A stretch of DNA of 64,000 bases from Streptomyces bambusae (GTDB taxonomy: Bacteria > Actinomycetota > Actinomycetes > Streptomycetales > Streptomycetaceae). This document shows positions 31,898-39,586 of this stretch, piece by piece. The notes under the pieces are model-generated. The model searched no databases and was not told where the DNA came from. It was given only the letters and a program-made list of their open reading frames with translations. A program made the translations under genes and the position numbers. Every line of letters begins with the position of its first letter. The first letter of the stretch is position 1. The stretch covers positions 1 to 64,000 of the forward strand of contig NZ_JAJAUZ010000012.1 of the NCBI RefSeq assembly GCF_020532645.1. Reading direction: 5' to 3'.

Positions 31898-33868
31898 TCA
31901 GCGGGGGCGGTCCGGGGTGTGGTGGCGGCCGAGGAGTTCGGCCAGACCGCGGCGGGTGGCCGCGATGACGATGCGGTCGTCGGGTTTGAGGACGTAGTCG
32001 GGCGGCAGGGCCCAGACCAGTTCGGAGGTGGCGGCCGCGCCGGTGTGGCGCTGCGCCGAGGCGTCGCGGGCGATGACCCGCCAGGAGCCCGGGCGGAACG
32101 CCGCGGCGACGCTGCGGCCCGCCAGCAGCGGATGGCCGTCCACCTCCACGGCGGCGAACAGCAGGATCCGCCGCTCCACCGGGATCGCCCCGAGGATCTG
32201 CCGGCCCATCATGGCCCCGGCGAACTCGGGCGCCGCCATGAAGGTGACGCTGCGGCTGCGGGTCAGCGCGGTGGGGTGCGCGGCGCGCAGCGTGCGGTAG
32301 ACGGCGGTGGCGAACTCGTCGTCGTACAGCCGCAGTACGGCCCGGATCCCGCCGTTGCCGGCGCGGGCGTAGAGGGCGGCCTCCAGGTTGGTGGTGTCGG
32401 AGCTGGTGAGTGCGAGGAGGGAGTGCGCGCGGTGCACGTTGGCGGCCTCCAGCACGCCTTCCTCGGTCACGTCGCCCAGCACCACCGGCACCCGCAGGCT
32501 GCGGGCCAGCGCCAGGCCGCGGGCCTCGGGGTCGCTCTCCACGCACACCACGGGGATCTTCAGCTCCCGCAGCCGGGCCAGCACCCGGGTGCCGATCTTG
32601 CCGAGGCCGAGCAGCACCACGTGGCCCGACTGTCCGCGCGGCGGGCGGCGCAGTGCGCTGGCGGTGCGGAACGCGCCGAGCGCTTCGAAGGCGGCGGCGA
32701 CCAGGACGGGCAGCATCAGGAGGCCGACGAGCCCGGACAGGAGCTGGAGCACCTGGCGCTGGGTGGGCATCCCGATGGCGGGCTCGTTGATGGCGAAGAT
32801 GTCGAGCAGCGTCACGTACGCGGCGTGCAGCGGGTGGTCGCCGGTGGTGAGCCAGGAGGTGAGGGCGAGGGCGGCGACCGCGCCGGCGAGTCCGCCCAGC
32901 GTCCAGCGGAGGCGGGGCGAGAACAGCGATCCCACCGGCAGCAGCGCAGGACGCAGCCGGCGGCCGCCCTCGTCGGCGCCCTGGTGGGTGACGGCCTCCA
33001 GGGCGACGATGCGGCGGCCGGCGGCAGCGGCCACCGCCCGGTCGTCGGGCAGCAGTTGCGGGCCGGTGTCCCCGCTGATCTCCGAACCGTCGGCGCCGGC
33101 CGGGTCGTTGGCGGTGGAGGACAGCAGGGCGAGGGTGCACAGGCCGGGGTCGGCGACGCGGCCCGGCTCGGCGGGGGTGCGTTCCACGGCGCGCAGCAGC
33201 AGGCCGTCGGCCTGGACGACCTTGCTGGTGCCGGCGACGGCACTGGCCGCGAGCGCGGGAGCGGCCGTGTCGGCTTCGGAGAGCACGGTGGTGACGGAAC
33301 CCAGGCGCCGCGGGTCCAGTCCGGGTTCGGCGACGATCGCCGCCTGGTCGAGCAGGGCTTCCAGGTGCCGGCCCAGCTTGCGGTTGTAGAGGCGTACGAC
33401 GAGCCGCAGGTGCGGGTTGAGGCGGCGGGCCAGCAGGGCGGCGCGGAGGTTGGTCTCGTCGTCCTCGTGGACGAGGGCGAGGGCGGCGGCGTCCGCGACG
33501 CCGGCGGACGTGAGCACGGCGTCGTCGGCCTCGTCGGCTTCCAGCAGGCGCAGTTCGGGCAGCCGGGGCGGGGCGGGTGCGGGCGTGCGGCTCCGGCCGA
33601 GCGGGTTGCGGCCCGGCAGCCCTGTGCCGGGGCGGGGTTGGCGGGTCTCGCGCGGCCGGGGTGCGCGGTCCGCGGGCATGACGAGGACGACCTGCTCCTC
33701 GTAGACGTACCGCAGTTCGGCGGCGAGCCGGCGGGCGAGTCCGTCGTCGCCGCAGACGATCATGTGCCCGGCGGGTGCCGGCTGCGCGTCCGGTAAGGGC
33801 TGGGAGGGTATCGGGGCCACGGGCCCAGCATGCCGTACGGGTCCGACGGAGCCGCGGTCACGGGGCAC
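31898..33868 (-). CDS. TrkA/RCK-type NAD-binding membrane protein (potassium channel-like)
   Basis: Up to 656 aa. Two nucleotide-binding modules flank a short membrane region: the first starts H-M-I-V-C-G-D-D-G-L-A-R-R-L (about residue 36), the second V-V-L-L-G-L-G-K-I-G-T-R-V-L (~410). Between them are two hydrophobic spans and a loop T-T-G-D-H-P-L-H-A-A-Y. This is the CASTOR/ion-channel-like layout of duplicated RCK domains, probably gating K+ or another cation. The start is uncertain: GTG 33868 gives an N-terminal extension with a TTA codon (residue 25), while GTG 33820 or ATG 33763 are shorter. It follows the GNAT gene by 11 bp. Confidence 0.78.
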   Translation of the reverse strand: MPRDRGSVGPVRHAGPVAPIPSQPLPDAQPAPAGHMIVCGDDGLARRLAAELRYVYEEQVVLVMPADRAPRPRETRQPRPGTGLPGRNPLGRSRTPAPAPPRLPELRLLEADEADDAVLTSAGVADAAALALVHEDDETNLRAALLARRLNPHLRLVVRLYNRKLGRHLEALLDQAAIVAEPGLDPRRLGSVTTVLSEADTAAPALAASAVAGTSKVVQADGLLLRAVERTPAEPGRVADPGLCTLALLSSTANDPAGADGSEISGDTGPQLLPDDRAVAAAAGRRIVALEAVTHQGADEGGRRLRPALLPVGSLFSPRLRWTLGGLAGAVAALALTSWLTTGDHPLHAAYVTLLDIFAINEPAIGMPTQRQVLQLLSGLVGLLMLPVLVAAAFEALGAFRTASALRRPPRGQSGHVVLLGLGKIGTRVLARLRELKIPVVCVESDPEARGLALARSLRVPVVLGDVTEEGVLEAANVHRAHSLLALTSSDTTNLEAALYARAGNGGIRAVLRLYDDEFATAVYRTLRAAHPTALTRSRSVTFMAAPEFAGAMMGRQILGAIPVERRILLFAAVEVDGHPLLAGRSVAAAFRPGSWRVIARDASAQRHTGAAATSELVWALPPDYVLKPDDRIVIAATRRGLAELLGRHHTPDRPR

Positions 33869-33879
33869 CCCCGGGCCGG

Positions 33880-34326
33880 TCAGGTGAGGCGCAGGTCGAC
33901 GAACGGCACGGTGTCGCCGGGGAGTACGTACCGTTCCGTTTCGACGAAGCCGCGGGCCCGGGCGAAGGCCAGCCCGTCCTCGTTGGTGGCGAGGACGCAG
34001 GTGTCGACGTCCTCGGCGCCGAACCGGCGGGCGACGGCGAGGGCGTGGCCGTACAGCGCGGTGCCGAGGCCGCGGCGCCGGTGTCCGGGCAGGATGCGGG
34101 CGATGACGGTGGCCGCGGGCGAGCCGTCGGCGGGCGGCCGGACGGTGGCGCAGCCGACGAGTTCGCCGTCCAGGTACGCCACGTCGAGACGGTTGCGCCC
34201 GGCGCGTTCGCGGACCTCGTCGAGGGTGAGCGGGGCGGTGGGGATGACGGTGTTGTGCACGGTCTGCCAGTCCCGCAGGGCCGTTTCGTCCGTGCCGGCG
34301 GCCTGCTCGATACGAAGATCGCTCAT
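33880..34326 (-). CDS. GNAT-family N-acetyltransferase
   Basis: 148 aa. The acetyl-CoA loop is I-L-P-G-H-R-R-R-G-L-G-T-A-L-Y, followed by the characteristic C-terminal A-R-A-R-G-F-V-E-T-E-R-Y. Substrate unknown. Its stop is 11 bp before the GTG of the channel-like gene, suggesting an operon in which this is the first gene. Confidence 0.83.
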   Translation of the reverse strand: MSDLRIEQAAGTDETALRDWQTVHNTVIPTAPLTLDEVRERAGRNRLDVAYLDGELVGCATVRPPADGSPAATVIARILPGHRRRGLGTALYGHALAVARRFGAEDVDTCVLATNEDGLAFARARGFVETERYVLPGDTVPFVDLRLT

Positions 34327-34389
34327 CGCAGCAGGAAACCCGGCGGACCGCGGCCCGTCAACCGGTTACGGCGCGTGCGGTCCGGCGGG

Positions 34390-34845
34390 TCACCGGTCGA
34401 CCGGCAGCCCCCGTGGTTCCTTGATCCGCTTCATGATGATCTGCGAGTTGACCTCGGTGACCCCGGCGAGGGTGGTGAGCCGTTCGATCCACAGGCGTTC
34501 GTACGCGGCGAGGTCGGCGACCGCGATGCGCAGCAGGCAGCCGGGGCTGCCGAACAGCCGGTACGCCTCGATGACGTCCGGGATGTCCTGGAGCGCCGCC
34601 TCGAAGGCCTCGACGGTCTCGCGGTCGCGGCGGACCTCGATGGAGACGAGGACTTCGAAGCCGCGGCCGACCGCCGCCGGGTCCACGACCGCGCGGTACC
34701 CCTGGATCACCCCGTCCTGTTCGAGCTGCCGGACCCGCCGCATGCACGGCGAGGCGCTGAGGCCGACGCGCTGGGCGAGTTCCTGGTTGCTCAGCCGGCC
34801 GTCCTGCTGCAGCTCGCGCAGGATGTGGAGGTCGATTCTGTCCAT
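34390..34845 (-). CDS. Lrp/AsnC-family transcriptional regulator
   Basis: 151 aa from ATG 34845, the usual Lrp length. The N-terminal HTH runs M-D-R-I-D-L-H-I-L-R-E-L-Q-Q-D-G-R-L-S-N-Q-E-L-A-Q-R-V-type with S-A-S-P-C-M-R-R-V-R-Q as recognition helix. The C-terminal RAM domain includes G-S-P-G-C-L-L-R-I-A-V. Lrp-type proteins sense amino acids. A 33-bp sequence with a 15-bp dyad lies 43 bp upstream and recurs exactly at 66-98, so this regulator may control both loci. The frame is open further upstream but not family-like. Confidence 0.87.
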   Translation of the reverse strand: MDRIDLHILRELQQDGRLSNQELAQRVGLSASPCMRRVRQLEQDGVIQGYRAVVDPAAVGRGFEVLVSIEVRRDRETVEAFEAALQDIPDVIEAYRLFGSPGCLLRIAVADLAAYERLWIERLTTLAGVTEVNSQIIMKRIKEPRGLPVDR

Positions 34846-34887
34846 GCGCCCATGATGCCGTCCGCGGGTGCGGCGGCCGGGCCCCGC

Positions 34888-34920
34888 GGGCGCCGTGCGG
34901 GACTTTCGCAACACCCCCTA
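34888..34920. repeat. 33-bp exact repeat, copy 2 (candidate Lrp operator)
   Basis: Identical to 66-98. The dyad TGCG-N7-CGCA is at 34896-34910. The copy overlaps the stop codon of the NYN gene and lies just upstream of the Lrp gene, the expected place for autoregulation. Confidence 0.65.
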
Positions 34921-35292
34921 CACCGGGCGGACGGTGCGCGGGCCGGCGCAGCGGGCGCCGGCCGCCTGGACGCGGGCGCGCAGGGCGCGGTCCGCGGTGA
35001 CGACGACGCAGTCGCGGTCGGCGTGGCGGGCGGCGAGTTCGGCGATCAGGTCGTCGCCCTCGCCGGGCGCGTCCAGCACCTGTACGCCGGGTACGGAGGC
35101 CACGCCGCGGGCGGCGCCTTCGACGACGAGCAGGATCTCCTCACCCTGCTGCCGTTCGGCGAGCCGGTCGCGGAGCCGTTCGACGGCCGCCTTGCGGTCG
35201 CGCCACCAGCCGTCGGGGACCGATCCGACGACGTTGGCGCCGTCGACGACGAGCACGGTGGCGGGGCTGCCGGTCTCACTCTCTTGCTGCAC
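34918..35292 (-). CDS. NYN/PIN-like domain protein (YacP-type ribonuclease candidate)
   Basis: 124 aa from GTG 35292 with GGGAGG upstream. It has the NYN pattern: V-L-V-V-D-G-A-N-V-V-G-S (first catalytic Asp), an acidic G-E-G-D-D-L-I at mid-domain and C-V-V-V-T-A-D-R-A-L-R near the end, matching the conserved Asp positions of PIN-fold metal nucleases. Similar proteins often carry misleading pyrophosphatase names. It may process RNA. Second gene after the RBBP9-like hydrolase, 24 bp away. Confidence 0.78.
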   Translation of the reverse strand: MQQESETGSPATVLVVDGANVVGSVPDGWWRDRKAAVERLRDRLAERQQGEEILLVVEGAARGVASVPGVQVLDAPGEGDDLIAELAARHADRDCVVVTADRALRARVQAAGARCAGPRTVRPV

Positions 35293-35316
35293 GCGGGCCT
35301 CCCGGTTCCGCGGCCG

Positions 35317-35865
35317 TCAGCCGTGCAGCCGGGCGAGGAGGTCCCGGCCCGCGGGCCAGTCGCCCAGTCCGGAGGCCGAGTTGAGGTGTCCGTGGGCGCC
35401 GGCCACGACGAGCTGCGCGCCCCAGGCGGCCGCGAACTCCGCCGCGCGCCCGGCCGGGCACCACGGGTCGTCCGAACTGGCGACGACGAGGGCGGGGAAC
35501 GGCAGCGGCCTGCGCGGGACCGGGCAGAAGCCGTCGAGGGCGGCCACGCCGGCGTTCTCGATGTCGGGGGGCGCGACCAGCAGCGCACCGGTCACGGTCC
35601 GCCCGGCCCGCCCGGCGCGCTCGACGGCCCAGTGGACGGCGAGGACGCAGCCCAGGCTGTGGGCGACCAGGACGACGGGGCCGTCGGGGGCGGCGGCGAG
35701 CGCCCCGTCGAGCGCGTCCAGCCAGTCCGGGAGCGCCGGGCGGTCCCAGTCGGCCTGCTCCACGCGCAGGAAGGCGGGGTCGGCGGCCTCCCAGCGGCTC
35801 TGCCAGTGCTCCGGCCCGGAACCCTCGTAGCCGGGCAGGACGAGGAAGTGCGGCGGTGCGCTCAC
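35317..35865 (-). CDS. RBBP9/YdeN-family serine hydrolase
   Basis: 182 aa, matching the small RBBP9/YdeN family. L-V-L-P-G-Y-E-G-S-G-P-E-H-W is the oxyanion region, V-A-H-S-L-G carries nucleophile Ser70, D-D-P-W-C-P the acid, and G-A-H-G-H-L-N-S the His. Lacks a lid domain. First gene of a two-gene operon with the NYN protein. Substrate unknown. Confidence 0.87.
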   Translation of the reverse strand: MSAPPHFLVLPGYEGSGPEHWQSRWEAADPAFLRVEQADWDRPALPDWLDALDGALAAAPDGPVVLVAHSLGCVLAVHWAVERAGRAGRTVTGALLVAPPDIENAGVAALDGFCPVPRRPLPFPALVVASSDDPWCPAGRAAEFAAAWGAQLVVAGAHGHLNSASGLGDWPAGRDLLARLHG

Positions 35866-36100
35866 GGTGCGGCCTCCAAGATCGTCGGACTCGCCGATGC
35901 TATCCGGCCACCGCGTACCGGTTCCGGTCGGGCGGTACGGCCCGGGGAGTGGCCGGGATCACAGCGCCGGGGCGGGCCGGGGCGGAATGCCGGGGCGCTC
36001 CCGGCGGCTGTCGCCTACTGCGCACGCGGCCCGGCCCGGGACGCGTGCCCGGTACCGCCCCCCACGCCCCGACATCCGGTTCCACAGAGGAGCACCCCTC

Positions 36101-37228
36101 GTGAGCGTCACTGCGCCCGCCGCCTCGCGCGCGGCCGAGATCCTGTCCCGCCCCCTCACCCTGAACGGGCTGACCGTCCCCAACCGCATCGCCATGGCGC
36201 CGATGACGCGCATGTTCTCGCCGGGCGGCGTCCCCGGCGAGGACGTGGCCGGCTACTACGCCCGCCGCGCCGCCGCCGGCGTGGGCCTCGTCGTCACCGA
36301 GGGCACGTACGTCGGTCACGCCTCGGCCGGGCAGAGCGACCGGGTGCCGCGGTTCCACGGCGAGGAGCAGCTGGCGGGATGGGCGAAGGTGGCCGAGGCC
36401 GTGCACGCGGCGGGCGGGACGATCGTTCCGCAGCTGTGGCACATCGGCATGGTCCGCGAGCAGGGCCAGCCGCCGTTCGCCGACGCCCCCGCGGTCGGTC
36501 CGTCGGGCCTGCGGCTGGACGGCACCGAGGGCGCCGGGCGGGCGATGACGCGCACCGACCTGGACGAGGTGATCGGGGCCTTCGCGGAGGCGGCTGCCGC
36601 GGCCGAGCGGATCGGGTTCGACGGGGTCGAGCTGCACGGTGCGCACGGCTACCTCATCGACCAGTTCCTGTGGTCGGGCACGAACCGCCGCACCGACGCG
36701 TACGGCGGCGACCCGGTGGCGCGGGCGGCGTTCGCGGCGGAGATCGTGGCGGCGGTCCGGGCGGCCGTGTCGCCGGAGTTCCCCGTCGTCTTCCGCTACT
36801 CGCAGTGGAAGCAGGAGGCGTACGACGCGCGGCTGGCGGAGAGTCCGCAGGAGCTGGAGTCGATCCTGGGCCCGCTTGCCGCCGCCGGTGTGGACGCCTT
36901 CCACGCGTCGACCCGGCGTTACTGGATACCGGAGTTCGAGGGGTCCGATCTGAACCTGGCGGGCTGGACGAAGAAGCTGACGGGCAAGCCGGCCATCACG
37001 GTCGGGTCGGTCGGCCTCGACGGGGACTTCATCCGCGCGTTCGCGGGCGAGGGCGCTCCGCTCAACGGGATCGACGAACTGCTCGACCGGATGGAGCGGG
37101 ACGAGTTCGACATGGTCGCCGTCGGCCGGGCGCTGCTCCAGGACCCCCGGTGGGCGGCCAAGGTGCTCGCCGGCCGCTTCGAGGACCTGTCCCCGTACGA
37201 CCCGCGGTCGCTGCGCACCCTGAGCTGA
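36101..37228 (+). CDS. NADH:flavin oxidoreductase, Old Yellow Enzyme family
   Basis: 375 aa from GTG 36101, with AGAGGAGC upstream. Motifs: N-R-I-A-M-A-P-M-T-R at the FMN-binding start, Q-L-W-H-I-G, the catalytic-site G-V-E-L-H-G-A-H-G-Y-L-I-D-Q-F-L, then N-R-R-T-D-A-Y-G-G and the C-terminal phosphate-binding G-R-A-L-L-Q-D-P-R-W. It lacks the iron-sulfur and FAD domains of dienoyl-CoA reductases, so it is a single-domain ene-reductase. Probable substrates are activated alkenes or quinones. A strong hairpin follows. Confidence 0.92.
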   Translation: MSVTAPAASRAAEILSRPLTLNGLTVPNRIAMAPMTRMFSPGGVPGEDVAGYYARRAAAGVGLVVTEGTYVGHASAGQSDRVPRFHGEEQLAGWAKVAEAVHAAGGTIVPQLWHIGMVREQGQPPFADAPAVGPSGLRLDGTEGAGRAMTRTDLDEVIGAFAEAAAAAERIGFDGVELHGAHGYLIDQFLWSGTNRRTDAYGGDPVARAAFAAEIVAAVRAAVSPEFPVVFRYSQWKQEAYDARLAESPQELESILGPLAAAGVDAFHASTRRYWIPEFEGSDLNLAGWTKKLTGKPAITVGSVGLDGDFIRAFAGEGAPLNGIDELLDRMERDEFDMVAVGRALLQDPRWAAKVLAGRFEDLSPYDPRSLRTLS

Positions 37229-37270
37229 ATCGGGCCCTCCGGCGGCCGGACGCGGGCGTCTGCCGGACCT

Positions 37271-37311
37271 GGGCTCGCGCGCCGGGTGTCCGTACCCCGG
37301 CGCGCGGGCCC
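37271..37311 (+). terminator. hairpin terminator after the OYE gene
   Basis: 11-bp stem 37276-37286 with 37296-37306, extended by flanking GGGC/GCCC pairs, 9-nt loop, 43 nt after the stop. Confidence 0.65.
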
Positions 37312-37330
37312 GCCCGTTGCCCCGCGGTCC

Positions 37331-37362
37331 TGCCGGCCGGCGTCCCTGCCGGCCGGCGTCCC
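37331..37362. repeat. 16-bp direct repeat, two copies
   Basis: TGCCGGCCGGCGTCCC occurs at 37331-37346 and again at 37347-37362, directly abutting, in the gap before the I36-type gene stop. Confidence 0.7.
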
Positions 37363-37368
37363 TGCGGG

Positions 37369-37812
37369 TCAGCAGTCGGCGAAGACGGAGCTCATGCGGT
37401 CGTTGTGGGCGGCGGCCAGGCCGCCCTGGAACCAGCCGGGGACCGTGCCCATGTAGCCGGTGTAGTTGCCGCCGCTGTAGATGTGGATGCGGGTGGGCGT
37501 GCGGTTCCACGCGGAGCTGGCGCGGTCGTCGAACCAGGACGGGACCACGTGGTGCCCGCAGCTGGGCACGATCCACAGCCAGCCCCCGCCGCCCGCGTTC
37601 TGGAAGAAGCACGAGCCGCCGCCGCAGTCCGAGTACGCCTTGGCCTCGAAGTCGCCGCCGCTGTACCAGCGGACGTCCGACGGGCCCGCCGTCCGGGTGA
37701 CGGTGGTGGCCGCGCCCGAGGTGCGGCCGGCGGCGGTCGCGGTGGCCGTCGGGGCGGCCAGGCCGACCACGGCCGCGGCGGCCACGGCCAGGGCGGCAAG
37801 ACGCTTGTTCAT
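37369..37812 (-). CDS. secreted peptidase inhibitor I36-like / beta-gamma crystallin protein
   Basis: 147 aa. A signal peptide runs to about residue 28 (L-A-A-P-T-A-T-A-T-A-A). The mature domain has two motifs of the crystallin/I36 type, W-Y-S-G-G-D-F-E-A-K-A-Y and I-Y-S-G-G-N-Y-T-G-Y-M, with cysteines C-G-G-G-S-C, P-S-C-G and the final F-A-D-C likely disulfide-bonded. Such proteins include the Streptomyces metalloproteinase inhibitor SMPI. The ATG overlaps the stop of the AraC-like gene (ATGA), so the two are translationally coupled. Confidence 0.78.
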   Translation of the reverse strand: MNKRLAALAVAAAAVVGLAAPTATATAAGRTSGAATTVTRTAGPSDVRWYSGGDFEAKAYSDCGGGSCFFQNAGGGGWLWIVPSCGHHVVPSWFDDRASSAWNRTPTRIHIYSGGNYTGYMGTVPGWFQGGLAAAHNDRMSSVFADC

Positions 37813-38234
37813 GATTCCTCCCCATTGCTTCCGGTTTGCTGTGGCTTCACTGTGCCGTGGGAGGGTGACGCCTGTCTTTGGCAGCGGGTGCACGCCTTCG
37901 GAGCGTCGGGCCTGATCTCGCGCGGGGCGGTCCCGTAGGCCCGCCGGAAGGCGCGGCTGAAGTCGGCCTGGTGCCGGAAGCCCCAGCGCAGGGCGGTCTC
38001 GCCGATGGTGCGGTGGCTCATCGCGGGGTCGGCCAGGTCGGCGCGGCAGTGCTCCAGGCGGCGGCGCCGGATGGTCGCGGCCACGGTGTCCGGAGCCCCG
38101 CGGAAGAGCAGGTGGAGGGCCCGCACGGACAGGTGGTGGTGGGCGGCGATGGCCGCCGGGCCCAGGTCCGGGTCGCCCAGGTGGCGGTCGATGTACGCGC
38201 TGATGCGGGTCAGCAGGACGGTCCGCGGATCCAT
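37809..38234 (-). pseudogene. truncated AraC-family regulator: C-terminal DNA-binding domain only
   Basis: About 141 aa (ATG 38234; GTG 38267 is an alternative). The sequence is the C-terminal half of an AraC regulator: I-D-R-H-L-G-D-P-D-L-G-P-A-A-I-A, then two HTHs with H-H-L-S-V-R-A-L-H-L-L-F and R-W-G-F-R-H-Q-A-D-F-S-R-A-F. The usual ~170-residue N-terminal sensor domain is missing, and only 191 bp separate this piece from galK, so it cannot be encoded upstream. It may still bind DNA constitutively, and it overlaps the I36-type gene by 4 nt. Either a remnant or a stripped-down regulator. Confidence 0.7.
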
Positions 38235-38385
38235 GGCCGGCGGACGCACGGAGTCGGTCGGCAGCACGGCGGTTGCCCCCTCGGGTGGTGGATGCGTCGG
38301 TGCGGTCCACCCAACCGGCGGCCCCGGGCGCGGACGGGTCGGCGCCAGGTCGCCCCCGGGACGCGGCCCGGTCGGATCCTGGCGC

Positions 38386-38430
38386 CGGCCGTGCGTCAGC
38401 CGGCCGTGCGTCAGCCGGCCGTGCGTCAGC
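38386..38430. repeat. 15-bp tandem repeat x3 covering the galK stop
   Basis: CGGCCGTGCGTCAGC is repeated exactly three times (38386, 38401, 38416), followed by a partial copy. On the galK strand each unit contains an in-frame TGA, and the third unit supplies the real galK stop (38426-38428). Confidence 0.9.
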
Positions 38431-39586
38431 CGGCCGGTGCGGCCCGGTGCGCCCCGGGGGCGGCGGTGGCGCGGAGGACCGCCGGGGGGCGGTGGCCGGC
38501 TCGGGCGAAGGCCCCGGTCACCGCGCGGGTGACGGTCCCGGCCGCTTCGGCGGGGGTGAGGGCGATGACCGAGCCGCCGAAGCCGCCGCCGGTCATGCGG
38601 GCGCCCAGGGCGCCGGCGGCGAGGGCCGCGGACACTGCCAGGTCGGTTTCCGGGCAGGAGACCCGGTAGTCGTCGCGGAGCGAGGCGTGGCCGGCGGTGA
38701 GGACGGGGCCCAGGTCGGCGGCGCGGCCCGCGGACAGCAGGGCGACGGCTTCGCCGACGCGGGCGTTCTCCGTCACCACGTGCCGTACCAGGGGAACCAG
38801 TTCGGGCGGCAGTGCGCCGAGGGCCGGGGGCAGGTCGCCCGGCGGCAGGTCGCGCAGGGCGGGCAGCCCGAGGAGGCCGGCCGCGCGCTCGCATCCGGCC
38901 CGCAGTGCCGCGTACGCCCCGTCGCCGAGGTCGTGGCTGACGCGGGTGTCGATGACGAGCAGGCCGAGGCCCTCGGCGGCGAGGTCGAACGGCACCTGCC
39001 GCAGCGCGAGGCTGCGGCTGTCCAGGTGCAGGGCGGCCCCCTCCGTGCAGCAGAGGGACGCGATCTGGTCCATGATCCCGCAGGGCACGCCCGCGAAGGC
39101 GTTCTCCGCGCGCTGCGCCAGCCCGGCCAGCTCGGTCCGCGGCAGGCCGAGAGTGTGGAGATCGTCGCAGGCGAGGGCGACGGCGCATTCGAGGGCCGCG
39201 GAGGAGGACAGCCCGGCGCCGGCGGGCACGGTGCTGTCGACGTGCAGGTCGAGGCCGCCGACCGGATGGCCGGCCTCCCGCAGGGCCCACAGCACCCCGG
39301 CCGGATAGCGGGCCCAGCCGTCGGCCGCACCCGGTGCGAGTGCCTCCGTGTCGAGTACGGTGACGCGGCCGTCGCCACGGGTGCTGTGCAGGCGCAGCAG
39401 CCCGTCGGTGCGGGGCCGGACCGCCACCACGGTGGTCTGCGGCAGCGCCATCGGGAGGGCGAACCCGTCGTTGTAGTCGGTGTGTTCGCCGATGAGGTTG
39501 ATCCGGCCGGGGGCGGCCCACACACCGGCCGGCGGCTCGCCGAAGACCTGCCGGAACGCGGCGCCGGTGGCGGCGGGCAGGCTCAT
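38426..39586 (-). CDS. galK: galactokinase
   Basis: 386 aa. The GalK signature G-R-I-N-L-I-G-E-H-T-D-Y-N lies near residues 27-39, the GHMP ATP-binding motif is G-L-S-S-S-A-A-L-E, and the C-terminal motif is M-T-G-G-G-F-G-G-S-V. It phosphorylates galactose to galactose-1-phosphate in the Leloir pathway. The ATG overlaps the galT stop (ATGA, 39583-39586), so translation is coupled. Its 3' end runs into a 15-bp triple repeat, which may have extended or cut the C-terminus slightly. Confidence 0.95.
   Translation of the reverse strand: MSLPAATGAAFRQVFGEPPAGVWAAPGRINLIGEHTDYNDGFALPMALPQTTVVAVRPRTDGLLRLHSTRGDGRVTVLDTEALAPGAADGWARYPAGVLWALREAGHPVGGLDLHVDSTVPAGAGLSSSAALECAVALACDDLHTLGLPRTELAGLAQRAENAFAGVPCGIMDQIASLCCTEGAALHLDSRSLALRQVPFDLAAEGLGLLVIDTRVSHDLGDGAYAALRAGCERAAGLLGLPALRDLPPGDLPPALGALPPELVPLVRHVVTENARVGEAVALLSAGRAADLGPVLTAGHASLRDDYRVSCPETDLAVSAALAAGALGARMTGGGFGGSVIALTPAEAAGTVTRAVTGAFARAGHRPPAVLRATAAPGAHRAAPAG

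Noticed and set aside
30815..33796. 993-residue open frame opposite the IclR and channel-like genes
   Set aside because: Composition is Gly/Gln/Ala/Arg low complexity typical of a shadow frame; the opposite strand has recognised domains.
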